Origin: Achromobacter xylosoxidans
GTDB lineage: Bacteria; Pseudomonadota; Gammaproteobacteria; Burkholderiales; Burkholderiaceae_B
DNA length: 64,000 nucleotides
Assembly: GCF_014490035.1 (NCBI RefSeq)
Contig: NZ_CP061008.1
Span: 186,001 to 250,000 of the forward strand
Direction of reading: 5' to 3'
Shown here: positions 17,604-26,815 of the stretch, in pieces
How the letters are laid out: each line of letters opens with the position of its first letter
How positions within the stretch are numbered: position 1 is the first letter of the stretch
Position numbers and translations under genes: made by a program
Notes under the pieces: generated by a model
Database searches by the model: none
Told to the model about the DNA's origin: nothing
The model's input: only the letters and a program-made list of their open reading frames with translations

Positions 17604-18416
17604 TCAGGCCGGGATTTCGCCGGCCGCGCGGCGTTGCATGATGTCTTCGATGATCACCAACGCCGCTTCCAGCGTGAATTCGCCTTCCGCAACCTGGCGC
17701 ACGGCCGTGGTCGCGTCGATGGTGGCGATCTCCATCACCTCGCCGTCCCGGTTGGCAGGACGGGCATCGGCTGCCAGCACGCAGGTGCTGGTCAGGACAT
17801 CCTCGACCTGATAGCCCTCGGGCAGTCGGCGGTGGATGCGCAGGATGGTGCGCAGGGGCGAGCGCCGCGTCAGGTCGGGCGCGTCCAGGCCCGCCTCTTC
17901 GCCGCATTCGCGCACCAGCGCCAGTTCCAGGTCTTCGCGGCTGCCGGCCAGGCCGCCGACCAAGGTGTCCCACATACCGGGATCGGTCGATTTGCTGAGC
18001 GCGCGCCGCGCGACCCACAGGCGGCCATCCGGCGTCCATGCATTCAGATGCACGGCCTTGGTGAGCAGGCCCAGCGGCCGCACCGCCGCGCGTTCGATCA
18101 CGCCCAGCGGCTCGTCGCCGTCCAGAACATCCAGCAATTCGTCGCGCCAGCCACGTAGGCAGTTGGCTTGGCGCAACAGTTGCGCAGCCTGTTCGAGCAC
18201 GCCGTTCAGGTCTGCGCCGGGCTGCAGGTCCGCGCCGATGCGCAGGCTTGCGCCGTCCGTTGCGATGCCGGGCGCATCGCGCAATGCGTCGCACGCCGCA
18301 TGCGTGGCCCAGCCGCAGCGACGCCCCGCTATATATAAAGCGCGCGCGCCTTCCGGGGCGGGCTCTTGCGCGCGGGCGCGCAGGTCGGCGTACAAGTCGG
18401 ACAACTGCTTGGGCAT
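17604..18416 (-). CDS. Nudix hydrolase with N-terminal DUF4743-like domain
   Basis: A 270-residue protein. The N-terminal ~120 residues (LYIAGRRCGWATHAACDAL..., ALGVIERAAVRPLGLLT) resemble the DUF4743 domain that precedes a Nudix domain in thiamine-pyrophosphokinase-related hydrolases. The Nudix box follows at about residues 163-187: GGLAGSREDLELALVRECGEEAGL, with the REx2EE core intact, so it should be active on a nucleoside diphosphate derivative. The substrate is unknown. It is convergent with the antiporter gene; the 42-bp spacer contains a GC hairpin (17578-17595) without a T-run. Confidence 0.87.
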   Translation of the reverse strand: MPKQLSDLYADLRARAQEPAPEGARALYIAGRRCGWATHAACDALRDAPGIATDGASLRIGADLQPGADLNGVLEQAAQLLRQANCLRGWRDELLDVLDGDEPLGVIERAAVRPLGLLTKAVHLNAWTPDGRLWVARRALSKSTDPGMWDTLVGGLAGSREDLELALVRECGEEAGLDAPDLTRRSPLRTILRIHRRLPEGYQVEDVLTSTCVLAADARPANRDGEVMEIATIDATTAVRQVAEGEFTLEAALVIIEDIMQRRAAGEIPA

Positions 18417-18550
18417 CGTGGAACCGTGGTGATGATGTTGCCGACGATTTTATGCCACCCTGTTTATCGCGCGCGGTCAAGGGGCGCGCGGAGATGGGGG
18501 CGGGCCTGACGAATTCAAGGGCACTAACTTACATCTATTTGCGCGTCCGC

Positions 18551-18556
18551 TATAAT
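18551..18556 (+). promoter_or_regulatory. Perfect -10 box upstream of coxB
   Basis: TATAAT at 18551-18556, in a 290-bp gap before coxB. The -35 region is poor (TTACAT sixteen bases upstream), hinting at an activator. The transcript would carry a leader of about 140 bases before the coxB ATG. Nothing else was identified in this gap. Confidence 0.6.
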
Positions 18557-18704
18557 CCGCCAGTTTCTTTGTGATTTCGAGTGGGAACGACAGGGGCCGC
18601 TCTATCTCCCCGTCACGCCCTACCATCTAATAATTGCGCGTTGCCCGGTTCCGGTGACTTCCGCCACTAGCGAACGGACCTTCGCGCCGTGTTTCGAGGT
18701 AAGC

Positions 18705-19862
18705 ATGAAGAAGTGGAGAGGGATACTGGGGGCTTGTGCGATGCTGATTGGCAGCGTGGCAGGTGCTCAGGTGCAAGATATGCCCGGCGGCCCGAAGGTC
18801 AATCAGCTCAATCTGCATGAAGGCGTGACGGCAATCTCGCGCGATATCATGTGGTTGCATTGGATGCTGCTCACGATCTGTATCGTGATCTTCATCGGCG
18901 TCTTCGGAGTGATGTTCTACTCCATCTGGGCGCATCGAAAATCCCGTGGTCATAAAGCCGCGACCTTCCATGAGCATCTGGGCGTGGAAGTCGCCTGGAC
19001 CGTCATTCCGTTCATCATCGTCATCGCCATGGCGCTGCCCGCCACCAAGACGGTGGTTGCGATGAAAGACACTTCCAGCGCCGACCTCACCGTGAAGGTC
19101 ACCGGCTATCAATGGAAGTGGGGCTACGAGTACCTCGACGGCTCGGCCACCGGCATCAAGTTCCTTTCCACGCTCTCGACCCCGCGCGCTCAGATCGAGA
19201 ACCGCGAACCCAAGGGCGAGTTCTACCTGATGGAAGTGGACAACCATCTGGTCGTCCCGGTGAACAAGAAGATCCGCATCGTGCTGACCGCGGCCGACGT
19301 CATCCACTCGTGGATGATTCCGGACTTCGGCGTCAAGCAGGACGCCATACCCGGCTTCCTGCGCGACACCTGGTTCAACGCCGACAAGCCTGGTATCTAC
19401 CGTGGTCAGTGCGCGGAACTGTGCGGCAAGGATCACGCATTCATGCCCATCGTCGTGGAAGTCATGGCGCAAGCCGACTACGATAAGTGGGTTGAAGACC
19501 AAAAGAAGAAGATGGCGGCAAACGCCGACGATCCCAATAAAGAGTGGACGGAAGCCGAACTGGTTGCCCGCGGCGAAAAAGTTTTCGCGGCGAATTGCGT
19601 TGCCTGTCACCAGGCCAACGGCAAGGGCATCCCGGGCAGTTTCCCCCCGCTCGACGGAGACAAGGTTGTTCTGGGCCCGAAGGCCGAACAGATCAACACC
19701 GTGCTGAAGGGCAAGCCCGGCACCGCGATGGCGGCATTCGGCGGGCAGCTCAACGATGTCGAAATCGCAGCGGTCATCAGCTATACGCGCCATGCCTGGA
19801 GCAATGCAGGCAAGGGGCAGGACCCGACGGTTCTACCGAAGGACGTGCAGGCTGCGCGCTGA
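18705..19862 (+). CDS. coxB: Cytochrome c oxidase subunit II with fused cytochrome c domain (caa3 type)
   Basis: A 385-residue precursor with a signal peptide (ILGACAMLIGSVAGAQ), two membrane helices, and the CuA cupredoxin domain. The CuA ligands are visible: VIHSW, then CAELCGKDHAFM (C-x3-C-x3-H..M). WKWGYEY is the conserved aromatic entry for electrons. The C-terminal third is a class I cytochrome c domain with CVACH (residues ~292-296) and a distal Met in GTAMAAFG. This fusion defines caa3-type enzymes, which accept electrons from cytochrome c at the periplasmic face. GAGGT precedes the ATG at 18705; a longer frame from 18654 is less likely. First gene of the cox operon. Confidence 0.95.
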   Translation: MKKWRGILGACAMLIGSVAGAQVQDMPGGPKVNQLNLHEGVTAISRDIMWLHWMLLTICIVIFIGVFGVMFYSIWAHRKSRGHKAATFHEHLGVEVAWTVIPFIIVIAMALPATKTVVAMKDTSSADLTVKVTGYQWKWGYEYLDGSATGIKFLSTLSTPRAQIENREPKGEFYLMEVDNHLVVPVNKKIRIVLTAADVIHSWMIPDFGVKQDAIPGFLRDTWFNADKPGIYRGQCAELCGKDHAFMPIVVEVMAQADYDKWVEDQKKKMAANADDPNKEWTEAELVARGEKVFAANCVACHQANGKGIPGSFPPLDGDKVVLGPKAEQINTVLKGKPGTAMAAFGGQLNDVEIAAVISYTRHAWSNAGKGQDPTVLPKDVQAAR

Positions 19863-19966
19863 TTGCGCGCGCCTCGCCACACCCTCGCAGAACCGGTTCC
19901 GTTTAGTTAGAGATACCCTGCCGGCCCCGTCGATCGGGCCCGGCACTCAGCAGGAAGGAGTCCATC

Positions 19967-21574
19967 ATGAGCAGCGTCACTGTAGACCACGTGTCGCCGG
20001 GCCACGGCCACGGTCACGATGACCACCACCACGCCATCCCCACCGGCTGGCGCCGCTGGCTTTTCGCCACGAACCACAAAGACATCGGGACGATGTACCT
20101 CATCTTCTCGTTCGTCATGCTGCTGGAAGGCGGCACGCTGGCGCTATTGCTGCGCACCGAGCTCTTCGAGCCGGGCCTGCAGTTCTTCCGCCCCGAACTC
20201 TTCAACCAGTTCACCACCATGCACGGCCTCGTCATGGTGTTCGGCGCGGTCATGCCGGCCTTCGTGGGTTTCGCCAACTGGATGATCCCGATGCAGATCG
20301 GCGCCTCCGACATGGCGTTCGCCCGCATGAACAACTTCAGCTTCTGGCTGCTGCCGGTGGCCGCGATCATGCTGACCGCGTCGTTCTTCGTGCCCGGCGG
20401 CGCCACCGCGGCCGGCTGGACGCTGTACGCGCCGCTGTCGCTGCAGATGGGCCCGGGCATGGACCTGGCGATCTTCGCGCTGCACATCATGGGCGCCTCG
20501 TCCATCATGGGCGCGATCAACATCATCGTCACCATCCTGAACATGCGCGCGCCCGGCCTGACGCTGATGAAGATGCCGCTGTTCTGCTGGACCTGGCTGA
20601 TCACCGCCTTCCTGCTGCTGGCCGTGATGCCGGTGCTGGCCGCCGCCATCACCATGGTGCTGACCGACCGCCATTTCGGCACGGGCTTCTTCAACGCCGC
20701 CGCAGGCGGCGACCCGGTCCTGTATCAGCACGTGTTCTGGTTCTTCGGGCATCCCGAGGTCTACATCATGATCTTGCCGGCGTTCGGCATCGTGTCGGCC
20801 ATCGTGCCCGCGTTCGCCCGCAAGAAGCTGTTCGGCTACGCCTCCATGGTTTACGCGACGGCTTCCATCGCCGTGCTGTCCTTCATCGTGTGGGCGCACC
20901 ACATGTTCACCACCGGCATGCCGGTGACGGGCCAGCTCTACTTCATGTATGCCACCATGCTCATCTCCATCCCCACCGGGGTGAAGGTGTTCAACTGGGT
21001 CGCCACCATGTGGCGCGGCTCCATGACGTTCGAGACCCCGATGTTGTTCTCGATCGGCTTCATCTTCGTGTTCACCATGGGCGGCTTCACCGGCTTGATC
21101 CTGTCGGTGGCGCCGATCGATATCCAGGTCCACGATACCTACTACGTGGTTGCGCACTTCCACTACGTGCTGGTGGCGGGCTCGCTGTTCGCCCTGTTCG
21201 CCGGCGCCTACTACTGGGTGCCCAAGTGGACCGGCCGCATGTACAGCGAAAAGCTGGGCAAGCTGCACTTCTGGTCGACGCTGATCTCGTTCAACGTCAC
21301 CTTCTTCCCGATGCACTTCCTGGGCCTGGCAGGCATGCCGCGCCGCTACGCCGACTATGCGGGCCAGTTCACGACGTTCCACCAGATGGCCACCATCGGC
21401 GCGTTCTGGTTCGGCCTGTCGCAGCTGATCTTCCTGTGGGCGATGGTGCGTTGCTACATGGGCAAGGGCGAACCCGCCGCGGCCAAGCCGTGGGAAGGCG
21501 CCGAAGGCCTGGAATGGACCGTGCCGTCGCCTGCTCCCTTCCATACGTTCGAAACCCCGCCCGAAGTGAAGTAA
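19967..21574 (+). CDS. ctaD: Cytochrome c oxidase subunit I
   Basis: A 535-residue heme-copper oxidase core subunit with 12 membrane helices. It carries the heme a / a3 / CuB histidines in [23 protein letters not shown] and VAHFHYVL, and the K- and D-channel residues typical of A-family enzymes ([21 protein letters not shown]). It begins with a His-rich tail ([11 protein letters not shown]), which may hold copper or be merely variable. AGGAAGGAG precedes the start. It reduces oxygen to water and pumps protons across the inner membrane. 104 bp after coxB. Confidence 0.97.
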   Translation: MSSVTVDHVSPGHGHGHDDHHHAIPTGWRRWLFATNHKDIGTMYLIFSFVMLLEGGTLALLLRTELFEPGLQFFRPELFNQFTTMHGLVMVFGAVMPAFVGFANWMIPMQIGASDMAFARMNNFSFWLLPVAAIMLTASFFVPGGATAAGWTLYAPLSLQMGPGMDLAIFALHIMGASSIMGAINIIVTILNMRAPGLTLMKMPLFCWTWLITAFLLLAVMPVLAAAITMVLTDRHFGTGFFNAAAGGDPVLYQHVFWFFGHPEVYIMILPAFGIVSAIVPAFARKKLFGYASMVYATASIAVLSFIVWAHHMFTTGMPVTGQLYFMYATMLISIPTGVKVFNWVATMWRGSMTFETPMLFSIGFIFVFTMGGFTGLILSVAPIDIQVHDTYYVVAHFHYVLVAGSLFALFAGAYYWVPKWTGRMYSEKLGKLHFWSTLISFNVTFFPMHFLGLAGMPRRYADYAGQFTTFHQMATIGAFWFGLSQLIFLWAMVRCYMGKGEPAAAKPWEGAEGLEWTVPSPAPFHTFETPPEVK

Positions 21575-21605
21575 GGCAGCCTTTCATGTTTCAGGTAGCA
21601 CAGCA

Positions 21606-21731
21606 ATGACACCCGAGCAGCGCCGCCGCAACAAGATCGCAGGTCTGGTCCTGCTGGCTTTCGTCATTGCCGTGTTTGCCTGGACCGTGCTGCGCGGCTC
21701 GGCCCTGCTGTCTGGCGTCGCGGTCAGTTAG
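21606..21731 (+). CDS. Cytochrome oxidase small assembly protein (41 residues)
   Basis: A short gene between ctaD and the DUF2970 gene. It encodes MTPEQRRRNKIAGLVLLAFV then a second half of the single membrane helix and a short periplasmic tail ending GVAVS. Basic residues before the helix put the N-terminus in the cytoplasm. Small proteins of this form at this position are annotated as cytochrome oxidase small assembly proteins in Burkholderiales. It takes the spot where cox11 (ctaG) is often found; the RRRN-plus-helix start resembles the start of Cox11 but the copper-binding domain is absent. Confidence 0.75.
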   Translation: MTPEQRRRNKIAGLVLLAFVIAVFAWTVLRGSALLSGVAVS

Positions 21732-21740
21732 GCGCGGGCC

Positions 21741-21965
21741 ATGAGCGACGACCTGCGCGAAACCTCCCAGCGCAAGCTGAGTTTCCTTCAGACCATGAAG
21801 GCGGTGGCGTGGGGGTTCTTCGGCGTGCGCAAGGGGGCGGGCCATCGGGAAGACGTCGCCAAGCTCAACCCGGTCCATGTGATCGTGGCGGGGCTGCTGG
21901 CAGCGGCTATCTTCGTTACTGTGCTGGTATTAATTGTGCGTTGGGCCGTTTCCAGCCTGACTTGA
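21741..21965 (+). CDS. DUF2970 small membrane protein of the cox operon
   Basis: 74 residues: SQRKLSFLQTMKAVAWGFFGVRKG, then a linker with HREDVAKLNPVHVIVAGLLAAAIFVTVLVLIVRWAV, giving one clear C-terminal membrane helix. The motif K.VAWGFFGVRK is the mark of DUF2970, a family found in betaproteobacterial cox operons and thought to help oxidase assembly. It starts 9 bp after the 41-residue gene and 38 bp before ctaE. Confidence 0.88.
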   Translation: MSDDLRETSQRKLSFLQTMKAVAWGFFGVRKGAGHREDVAKLNPVHVIVAGLLAAAIFVTVLVLIVRWAVSSLT

Positions 21966-22003
21966 ATCACTTAATTCTATAAATCTGTACCAGGGAGAAA
22001 GCC

Positions 22004-22879
22004 ATGAGTGCAAGCCACTCGGTTCAAGGTAAAGAGGCACCGTACTACTTCGTGCCCGCCGACTCGGGTCATCCCGTGCGTACGGCTGTGGCGCTGCTGT
22101 TCATGGGCCTGAGCGCCGCGGCCTGGATCAACGGCGTCAGCTGGGCCAAGTGGACCCTGCTGGCGGGCTTCATCGGTTTGATCGTGGTGCTGTACTACTG
22201 GTTCGGTGACGCCATCCACGAATCCGAGATCGGCCTGAACAGCAAGCGCATCGACGGTTCCTACCGTTGGGGCATGAGCTGGTTCATCTTCTCGGAAGTC
22301 ATGTTCTTCGCGGCGTTCTTCGGCGCCCTCTGGTACACGCGCACCATCACCACGCCGTGGCTGGGCGACATGGACCACCGCCTGATGCTGTGGCCCGACT
22401 TCCAGGCCGTGTGGCCGAACTTCGGTCCCGCCGGCGTGGTCGAGCACTTCCAGACCGTCGGACCTTTCTGGCTGCCCACCATCAACACGGCGCTGCTGCT
22501 GAGCTCCGGCGTCACGTTGACCATCGCCCACCATGCGCTGCGCGAAAACCATCGCGGCAAGACCATCTTCTGGCTGCTGGCCACCGTGGTCCTGGGCTTC
22601 GTCTTCGTGGCCTGTCAGGCTTACGAATACCACCACGCCTATACCGAGCTGAACCTGAAGTTCAATTCGGGCGCCTACGGTTCGCTGTTCTACATGCTGA
22701 CGGGCTTCCACGGCTTCCACGTGCTGCTGGGCGCCACCATGTTGACGGTCATCCTGATCCGCCTGATCCGCGGGCATTTCACGGCCGACCATCACTTCGG
22801 TTTCGAAGGCGCCGCCTGGTACTGGCACTTCGTGGACGTGGTGTGGCTGGGCCTGTACCTGTTCGTGTACTGGTTCTGA
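22004..22879 (+). CDS. ctaE: Cytochrome c oxidase subunit III
   Basis: A 291-residue subunit III with seven membrane helices. Family marks: YYFVPADSGHPV, WFGDAIHESEIGLNS.., RWGMSWFIFSEVMFFAAFFGALWYTR, GFHGFHVLLGA and AWYWHFVDVVWLGLYLFVYWF at the C-terminus. It stabilises subunit I and proton uptake. AGGGAG precedes the start. A strong terminator follows, so this ends the first transcription unit of the block. Confidence 0.96.
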   Translation: MSASHSVQGKEAPYYFVPADSGHPVRTAVALLFMGLSAAAWINGVSWAKWTLLAGFIGLIVVLYYWFGDAIHESEIGLNSKRIDGSYRWGMSWFIFSEVMFFAAFFGALWYTRTITTPWLGDMDHRLMLWPDFQAVWPNFGPAGVVEHFQTVGPFWLPTINTALLLSSGVTLTIAHHALRENHRGKTIFWLLATVVLGFVFVACQAYEYHHAYTELNLKFNSGAYGSLFYMLTGFHGFHVLLGATMLTVILIRLIRGHFTADHHFGFEGAAWYWHFVDVVWLGLYLFVYWF

Positions 22880-22901
22880 GCGTTACGTGGAAACTATGAA
22901 G

Positions 22902-22935
22902 CGCGCCAGTTCTTGTGTGAGAACTGGCGCGTTTT
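22902..22935 (+). terminator. Strong terminator after ctaE
   Basis: Perfect 12-bp stem CGCGCCAGTTCT / AGAACTGGCGCG with a 6-base loop, followed by TTTTA. Confidence 0.93.
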
Positions 22936-22983
22936 ACTCATCTGCGATCGTGATGCACTTGCGGGAACCCGCGGCCCGGATGC

Positions 22984-23184
22984 CTATCTAAGGCCTGTGC
23001 TTTCGATCCAGCCCATGTAATGGGCGAACAGCACAAACAGGAACAGAGCCACCGACAATCCGATGCGCACCGTCAGCGCGTTGACCGTGCGGCTGGTGGT
23101 TCCCTTGTCCCGCATCAGGTAGACCAGAGCCGATGCCAGGCTGGCCAGAATCCCGATAAAGGCCAGGACGACGAAAACGCGCAT
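22984..23184 (-). CDS. DUF2909 twin-transmembrane protein
   Basis: 66 residues from the ATG at 23184, which has GGAG seven bases upstream; frames reaching 23238 lack such a site. Two membrane helices (VFVVLAFIGILASLASALVYLM and TVRIGLSVALFLFVLFAHYMGWI) are joined by the short polar loop RDKGTTSRTVNAL, giving a hairpin. DUF2909 members sit beside cox genes in many betaproteobacteria. Here it is on the opposite strand, facing away from the SURF1 gene, and its function is unknown. Confidence 0.82.
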   Translation of the reverse strand: MRVFVVLAFIGILASLASALVYLMRDKGTTSRTVNALTVRIGLSVALFLFVLFAHYMGWIESTGLR

Positions 23185-23223
23185 GGTGGTCTCCGGACGA
23201 ATCAGAGTAGTTATTGTAGAAAT

Positions 23224-24030
23224 ATGGCCCGACCGCATTCAACCCGATACACGGTAGCCGCCTTGCTGTTGCTGGGTGCCGCCGTGGTCATCCTGGCTTC
23301 GCTGGGGCAATGGCAATTGCGCCGCGGCGATGAGCGACGCGCCATTCTGGCCGCTATCGAAGCGGGCCGCAAGCAAGCGCCGCTGCCCTTGACCCCGGCC
23401 ACCGATCCCGCCGAGATGACCGCCTGGCGTTCGGCCCAGGCCAGCGGGGTCTGGCTGCCGCAATTCAGTGTACTGCTGGACAATCGCAACCACGACGGCA
23501 AGCCCGGCTATTGGCTGGCCACGCCCTTGCTGCTGGACGCCGATGCGCGCCGCGCCGTGCTGGTGCTGCGCGGCTGGATTCCGCGCGTCATGGGCATCCA
23601 GGGCCAGGGTCCTGCGCAGCCTCCGCTGCCCGCCACGCCCGAAGGGCAGCAGACAGTGACGGGCGAACTGTCGCCGCGCGTGCCGCGCCTGTTCGAGATC
23701 TGGTCGCTGGGCGGGACGGAGCAATCCGCCTTGCCGGCATCGCTGCCCGCGGCTGGCGGCGTCTTGCCGCAGGTGCAGAACCTGCCGCTGGACGCATACG
23801 CCAAGTCCACCGGTCTGGCGCTGCTGCCCACGGTGCTGTCGCAATCCGCAAGCGGCGCGGAAGACGGCCTGGTGCGCGATTGGCCGCAGCCGTCCGTGGA
23901 CTTCCAGCAGAACACGTCCTATGCCGTACAGTGGTTTGCCTTTGCCTCGATTGCCGCCGTCGCATGGCTGGTGGTGCTGGGGGGCGCCATCCGGCGCATG
24001 CGGCGCGCGCAGAACGCGCCCGGCGCCTGA
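23224..24030 (+). CDS. SURF1-family cytochrome oxidase biogenesis protein
   Basis: A 268-residue inner membrane protein with one helix at each end and a periplasmic domain between. The N-terminus (AALLLLGAAVVILASLGQWQLRRGDER) has the SURF1 signature LGxWQLxRxxxK/E, and DNRNHDGKPGYWLATPLLL, VLVLRGWIPR and the C-terminal QNTSYAVQWFAFA are typical. SURF1 helps insert heme a into subunit I. It is divergent from the DUF2909 gene and starts the second cox assembly operon. No strong ribosome site precedes the ATG. Confidence 0.88.
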   Translation: MARPHSTRYTVAALLLLGAAVVILASLGQWQLRRGDERRAILAAIEAGRKQAPLPLTPATDPAEMTAWRSAQASGVWLPQFSVLLDNRNHDGKPGYWLATPLLLDADARRAVLVLRGWIPRVMGIQGQGPAQPPLPATPEGQQTVTGELSPRVPRLFEIWSLGGTEQSALPASLPAAGGVLPQVQNLPLDAYAKSTGLALLPTVLSQSASGAEDGLVRDWPQPSVDFQQNTSYAVQWFAFASIAAVAWLVVLGGAIRRMRRAQNAPGA

Positions 24031-24072
24031 CCGGGACGCCGATTCTTAACCCGCAAGACGACAGGATACAAA

Positions 24073-24702
24073 GTGGCTCGCGACCTTTCCTCTACCAAGC
24101 CCGCACGCAAGCGCTCCCTGATGCCGATGCTGCTGGTGTTCCTGTGCTCGCTGGCGCCCATCGTCGCGGCGGTCGTGGTCTACATGAATCCGCAGTGGTG
24201 GCCCGATGAGTCCAGCAATTACGGCGCGCTCCTGAATCCGCAGCGGCCCATGCCCGCGGCCGCGGAATTGCGCCTGACCACGCTGGATGGCCAGCCTTTC
24301 GACCTGCAGAGCCTGAAGGGCAAGTGGCTGCTGGTGGCCGCCGACGGCGGCGCTTGCCCGGAAAGCTGCGCCCGCAAGCTCTTCATTGCGCGCAACAGCC
24401 ATGCCAGCCAGGGCAAGAACGTCGACCGGCTGGCGCGTGTCTGGTTCATCACGGACGATGCGCCCGTGCCGGACAAGGTGCTGGAAGCCTACAAGGGCAC
24501 GGTCATGGTGCGCGCGAATCCGGACCAATTGGCGCGGTTCCTGCTGGCGCGCGATACTGCGGCGGGCCAGCCCGGGCTGGAGGCGCCGATCTGGGTGATC
24601 GACCCGCTGGGCAACCTGATGATGCAGTACCCTGCCGAGGCCGATGGCGTGAAGGTGCGCAAGGACATCAGCAAGCTGGTGTACAGCTCGAGAATTGGGT
24701 AA
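24073..24702 (+). CDS. Membrane-anchored Sco/thioredoxin-like protein
   Basis: A 209-residue protein from a GTG start (AGGA seven bases upstream). One N-terminal helix (LMPMLLVFLCSLAPIVAAVVVYM) anchors a periplasmic thioredoxin-fold domain. ACPESC (Cys-95, Cys-99) matches the CxxxC copper/thiol motif of Sco proteins, inside LKGKWLLVAADGGACPESCARKLF, but the preceding FFGFTxC context of true Sco proteins is missing. The family is usual between SURF1 and ctaA in this group. It may serve in copper delivery or thiol reduction for CuA; this is inference. Confidence 0.8.
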   Translation: MARDLSSTKPARKRSLMPMLLVFLCSLAPIVAAVVVYMNPQWWPDESSNYGALLNPQRPMPAAAELRLTTLDGQPFDLQSLKGKWLLVAADGGACPESCARKLFIARNSHASQGKNVDRLARVWFITDDAPVPDKVLEAYKGTVMVRANPDQLARFLLARDTAAGQPGLEAPIWVIDPLGNLMMQYPAEADGVKVRKDISKLVYSSRIG

Positions 24703-24830
24703 CCACCCCCGGAGCGCCTGCGGCGCTTCCCCCTCAAGGGGGGCGCCGAGCGGGCGCCGTGCATGGACCGGCACAGCCGGCTCCATGGCGGCCCGGATTG
24801 GGGCAGGATGGTTTTAATGCGTCGCGCGCG
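24703..24830. repeat. Probable dispersed intergenic repeat with several short hairpins
   Basis: Between the Sco-like gene and ctaA a run of GC-rich mini-palindromes occurs: GCGCCTGCGGCGC, CCCCCTCAAGGGGGG, GGCGCC.GAGC.GGGCGCC and CCGG...CCGG. This looks like the intergenic repeat family I recall as common in Achromobacter and Bordetella chromosomes. Only one copy is in this window, so the dispersed nature is not shown here. Confidence 0.45.
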
Positions 24831-24844
24831 GCGCCGCAGATTGG

Positions 24845-25891
24845 ATGTTTATGGAAATCGAACGCATCAAAGCGCGTTATCGCAAGCTTGTTTTCTTTAC
24901 CTGGTTCCTGACGCTGGACCTCATCATGTTCGGCGCTTTCGTGCGGTTGACGGACTCCGGCCTGGGCTGCCCCGATTGGCCCGGCTGCTACGGCAGCGTG
25001 ACGCCGCTGGGCGCGATGGGCGACATCCACGAAGCGTCGCAGGCCATGCCTTTCGGCCCGGTCACCTTGTCCAAGGCCTGGATCGAAATGATCCACCGCT
25101 ATGTCGGCACCATCCTGGGCATGCTGATCATCGCCATCGTCTACATGGCCTGGCGCTACCGTAGCCAGCTGGGCCGTTCGCCCAAGCTGGCCGTCGTGAC
25201 CCTGATCGCGGTTTGCGTGCAGGGCGCGTTCGGCGCCTGGACCGTGACCCACAAGCTGATGCCCGTCGTCGTGACCGCACACCTGGTGTTCGGCCTGTCG
25301 GTGCTGGCGTTGATGACCTGGTTGTCGGCGCGCGAGCGTCCGCATCTGGCCGTGGCCGCGGCGGCCGCGCGCTGGAAGCCCTGGGTGGCCGGGGGCTTTG
25401 CCCTGCTGCTGGTGCAGGTGACCCTGGGCGGTTGGGTCAGCACCAACTACGCCGCGCTGGCCTGCATGGACTTCCCCATGTGCCACGGAGCCTGGGTGCC
25501 GGAAATGGATTTCCATGGCGGCTATTCGGTCATCCGGGCGCTGGGCGAATTGCCCTCGGGCGAGATGATCTCCCAGCCGGCGCTGACCGCGATCCACTGG
25601 GTCCACCGCAACTTTGCCTTCGTGGTGTTCCTGTACCTGGGCATACTGGCCTGGCGCCTGCGCGCCGAGCCCGGCCTGCGCGGCCCGGCCACGCTGATGC
25701 TGGCGCTGCTGGGCGCGCAGCTGCTGACCGGCCTGACCACGATCTTTTTCCAGTGGCCGCTGTTGATCGCGGTGCTGCACAATGGAGGCGCCGCCGGCCT
25801 GACCCTGGCCGCGGTGGTGTTGATGGTGCGTTTGTCCACAGCTGGACGTGCGCCCGCCGGGGGCTACGGCCCCAATTCGGTGCGCGTTTAA
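24845..25891 (+). CDS. ctaA: Heme A synthase (COX15/CtaA)
   Basis: A 348-residue, eight-helix inner membrane protein that oxidises heme O to heme A. Visible: [17 protein letters not shown] (first Cys loop), the heme-ligand histidine regions [14 protein letters not shown] and WVHRNFAF, the second half [15 protein letters not shown], and [12 protein letters not shown] near the end. ATGs at 24845 and 24851 are both possible; neither has a clear ribosome site. It works with ctaB, 13 bp downstream. Confidence 0.94.
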   Translation: MFMEIERIKARYRKLVFFTWFLTLDLIMFGAFVRLTDSGLGCPDWPGCYGSVTPLGAMGDIHEASQAMPFGPVTLSKAWIEMIHRYVGTILGMLIIAIVYMAWRYRSQLGRSPKLAVVTLIAVCVQGAFGAWTVTHKLMPVVVTAHLVFGLSVLALMTWLSARERPHLAVAAAAARWKPWVAGGFALLLVQVTLGGWVSTNYAALACMDFPMCHGAWVPEMDFHGGYSVIRALGELPSGEMISQPALTAIHWVHRNFAFVVFLYLGILAWRLRAEPGLRGPATLMLALLGAQLLTGLTTIFFQWPLLIAVLHNGGAAGLTLAAVVLMVRLSTAGRAPAGGYGPNSVRV

Positions 25892-25904
25892 AATAGGGCC
25901 CACT

Positions 25905-26798
25905 ATGACCAGTATTGCTGCTCCCCAGCCCGGATTGTTCCGCCAGTATTTCGTCCTCACCAAGCCGCGTGTGACGCAGTTGGCGGTGTTTTGCGCCGTG
26001 ATCGGCATGTTCCTGGCGGCGCCCGGCATTCCCGACATGCGCCGCGTGCTGTTCGGCACGCTGGGCATCTGGCTGCTGGCCGCGGCCGCTTTCGCCATCA
26101 ATTGCCTGATCGAACAGGAAATCGACGCCCGCATGCTGCGCACCGCGCGCCGCGGCACGGCGCGCGGCACGATTTCGGCGTTCCAGGTGCTGAGCATGTC
26201 CGGCCTGCTGGGCGGCGCCGGCATGTTCGTGCTGTATCACCTGGTCAATCCGCTGACCATGTGGCTGACCTTCGCCACCTTCGTGGGTTATGCCGTCATC
26301 TATACCGTCATCCTGAAGCCGCGCACGCCGCAGAACATCGTCATCGGCGGCCTGTCGGGCGCCATGCCGCCCGCGCTCGGTTGGGCCACCGTGGCGGACT
26401 CGGTGCCGGCCGAGGCCTGGATCCTGGTGCTGATCATCTTCATCTGGACGCCGCCGCACTTCTGGGCGCTGGCGCTTTACCGCAACCACGATTACAAAAA
26501 GGCCGGCCTGCCCATGTTGCCGGTCACGCATGGCAACCAGTTCACGCGCCTGCACATCCTCTTGTACAGCGTGGCGCTGGTCGCCACCACGCTGCTGCCC
26601 TATGCCATCCGCATGAGCGGCGAACTCTATCTGGCGTCCGCGCTGGTGCTGGGCGGCATGTTCGTTTCCTATGCGTGGCGGCTGTATCGCGCCTACAGCG
26701 ACGAGCTGGCGCGCAGCATGTTCCGTTTTTCCATACTCTACCTGGCGCTGCTGTTCGGCGCCCTGCTGGTGGACCACTGGGTCGGCCTGCTGCGCTGA
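25905..26798 (+). CDS. ctaB: Protoheme IX farnesyltransferase (heme O synthase)
   Basis: A 297-residue UbiA-superfamily prenyltransferase with nine membrane helices. It adds farnesyl to heme B to make heme O, the substrate of CtaA. Motifs: [12 protein letters not shown], the first Asp-rich site [15 protein letters not shown] (equivalent to NxxxDxxxD), the second Asp-rich side [18 protein letters not shown], and [11 protein letters not shown]. Normal length. SD is poor (GGGCC); the gene begins 13 bp after ctaA, suggesting translation coupling. Confidence 0.95.
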   Translation: MTSIAAPQPGLFRQYFVLTKPRVTQLAVFCAVIGMFLAAPGIPDMRRVLFGTLGIWLLAAAAFAINCLIEQEIDARMLRTARRGTARGTISAFQVLSMSGLLGGAGMFVLYHLVNPLTMWLTFATFVGYAVIYTVILKPRTPQNIVIGGLSGAMPPALGWATVADSVPAEAWILVLIIFIWTPPHFWALALYRNHDYKKAGLPMLPVTHGNQFTRLHILLYSVALVATTLLPYAIRMSGELYLASALVLGGMFVSYAWRLYRAYSDELARSMFRFSILYLALLFGALLVDHWVGLLR

Positions 26799-26815
26799 TC
26801 CCCTGGAGGTTGTCG

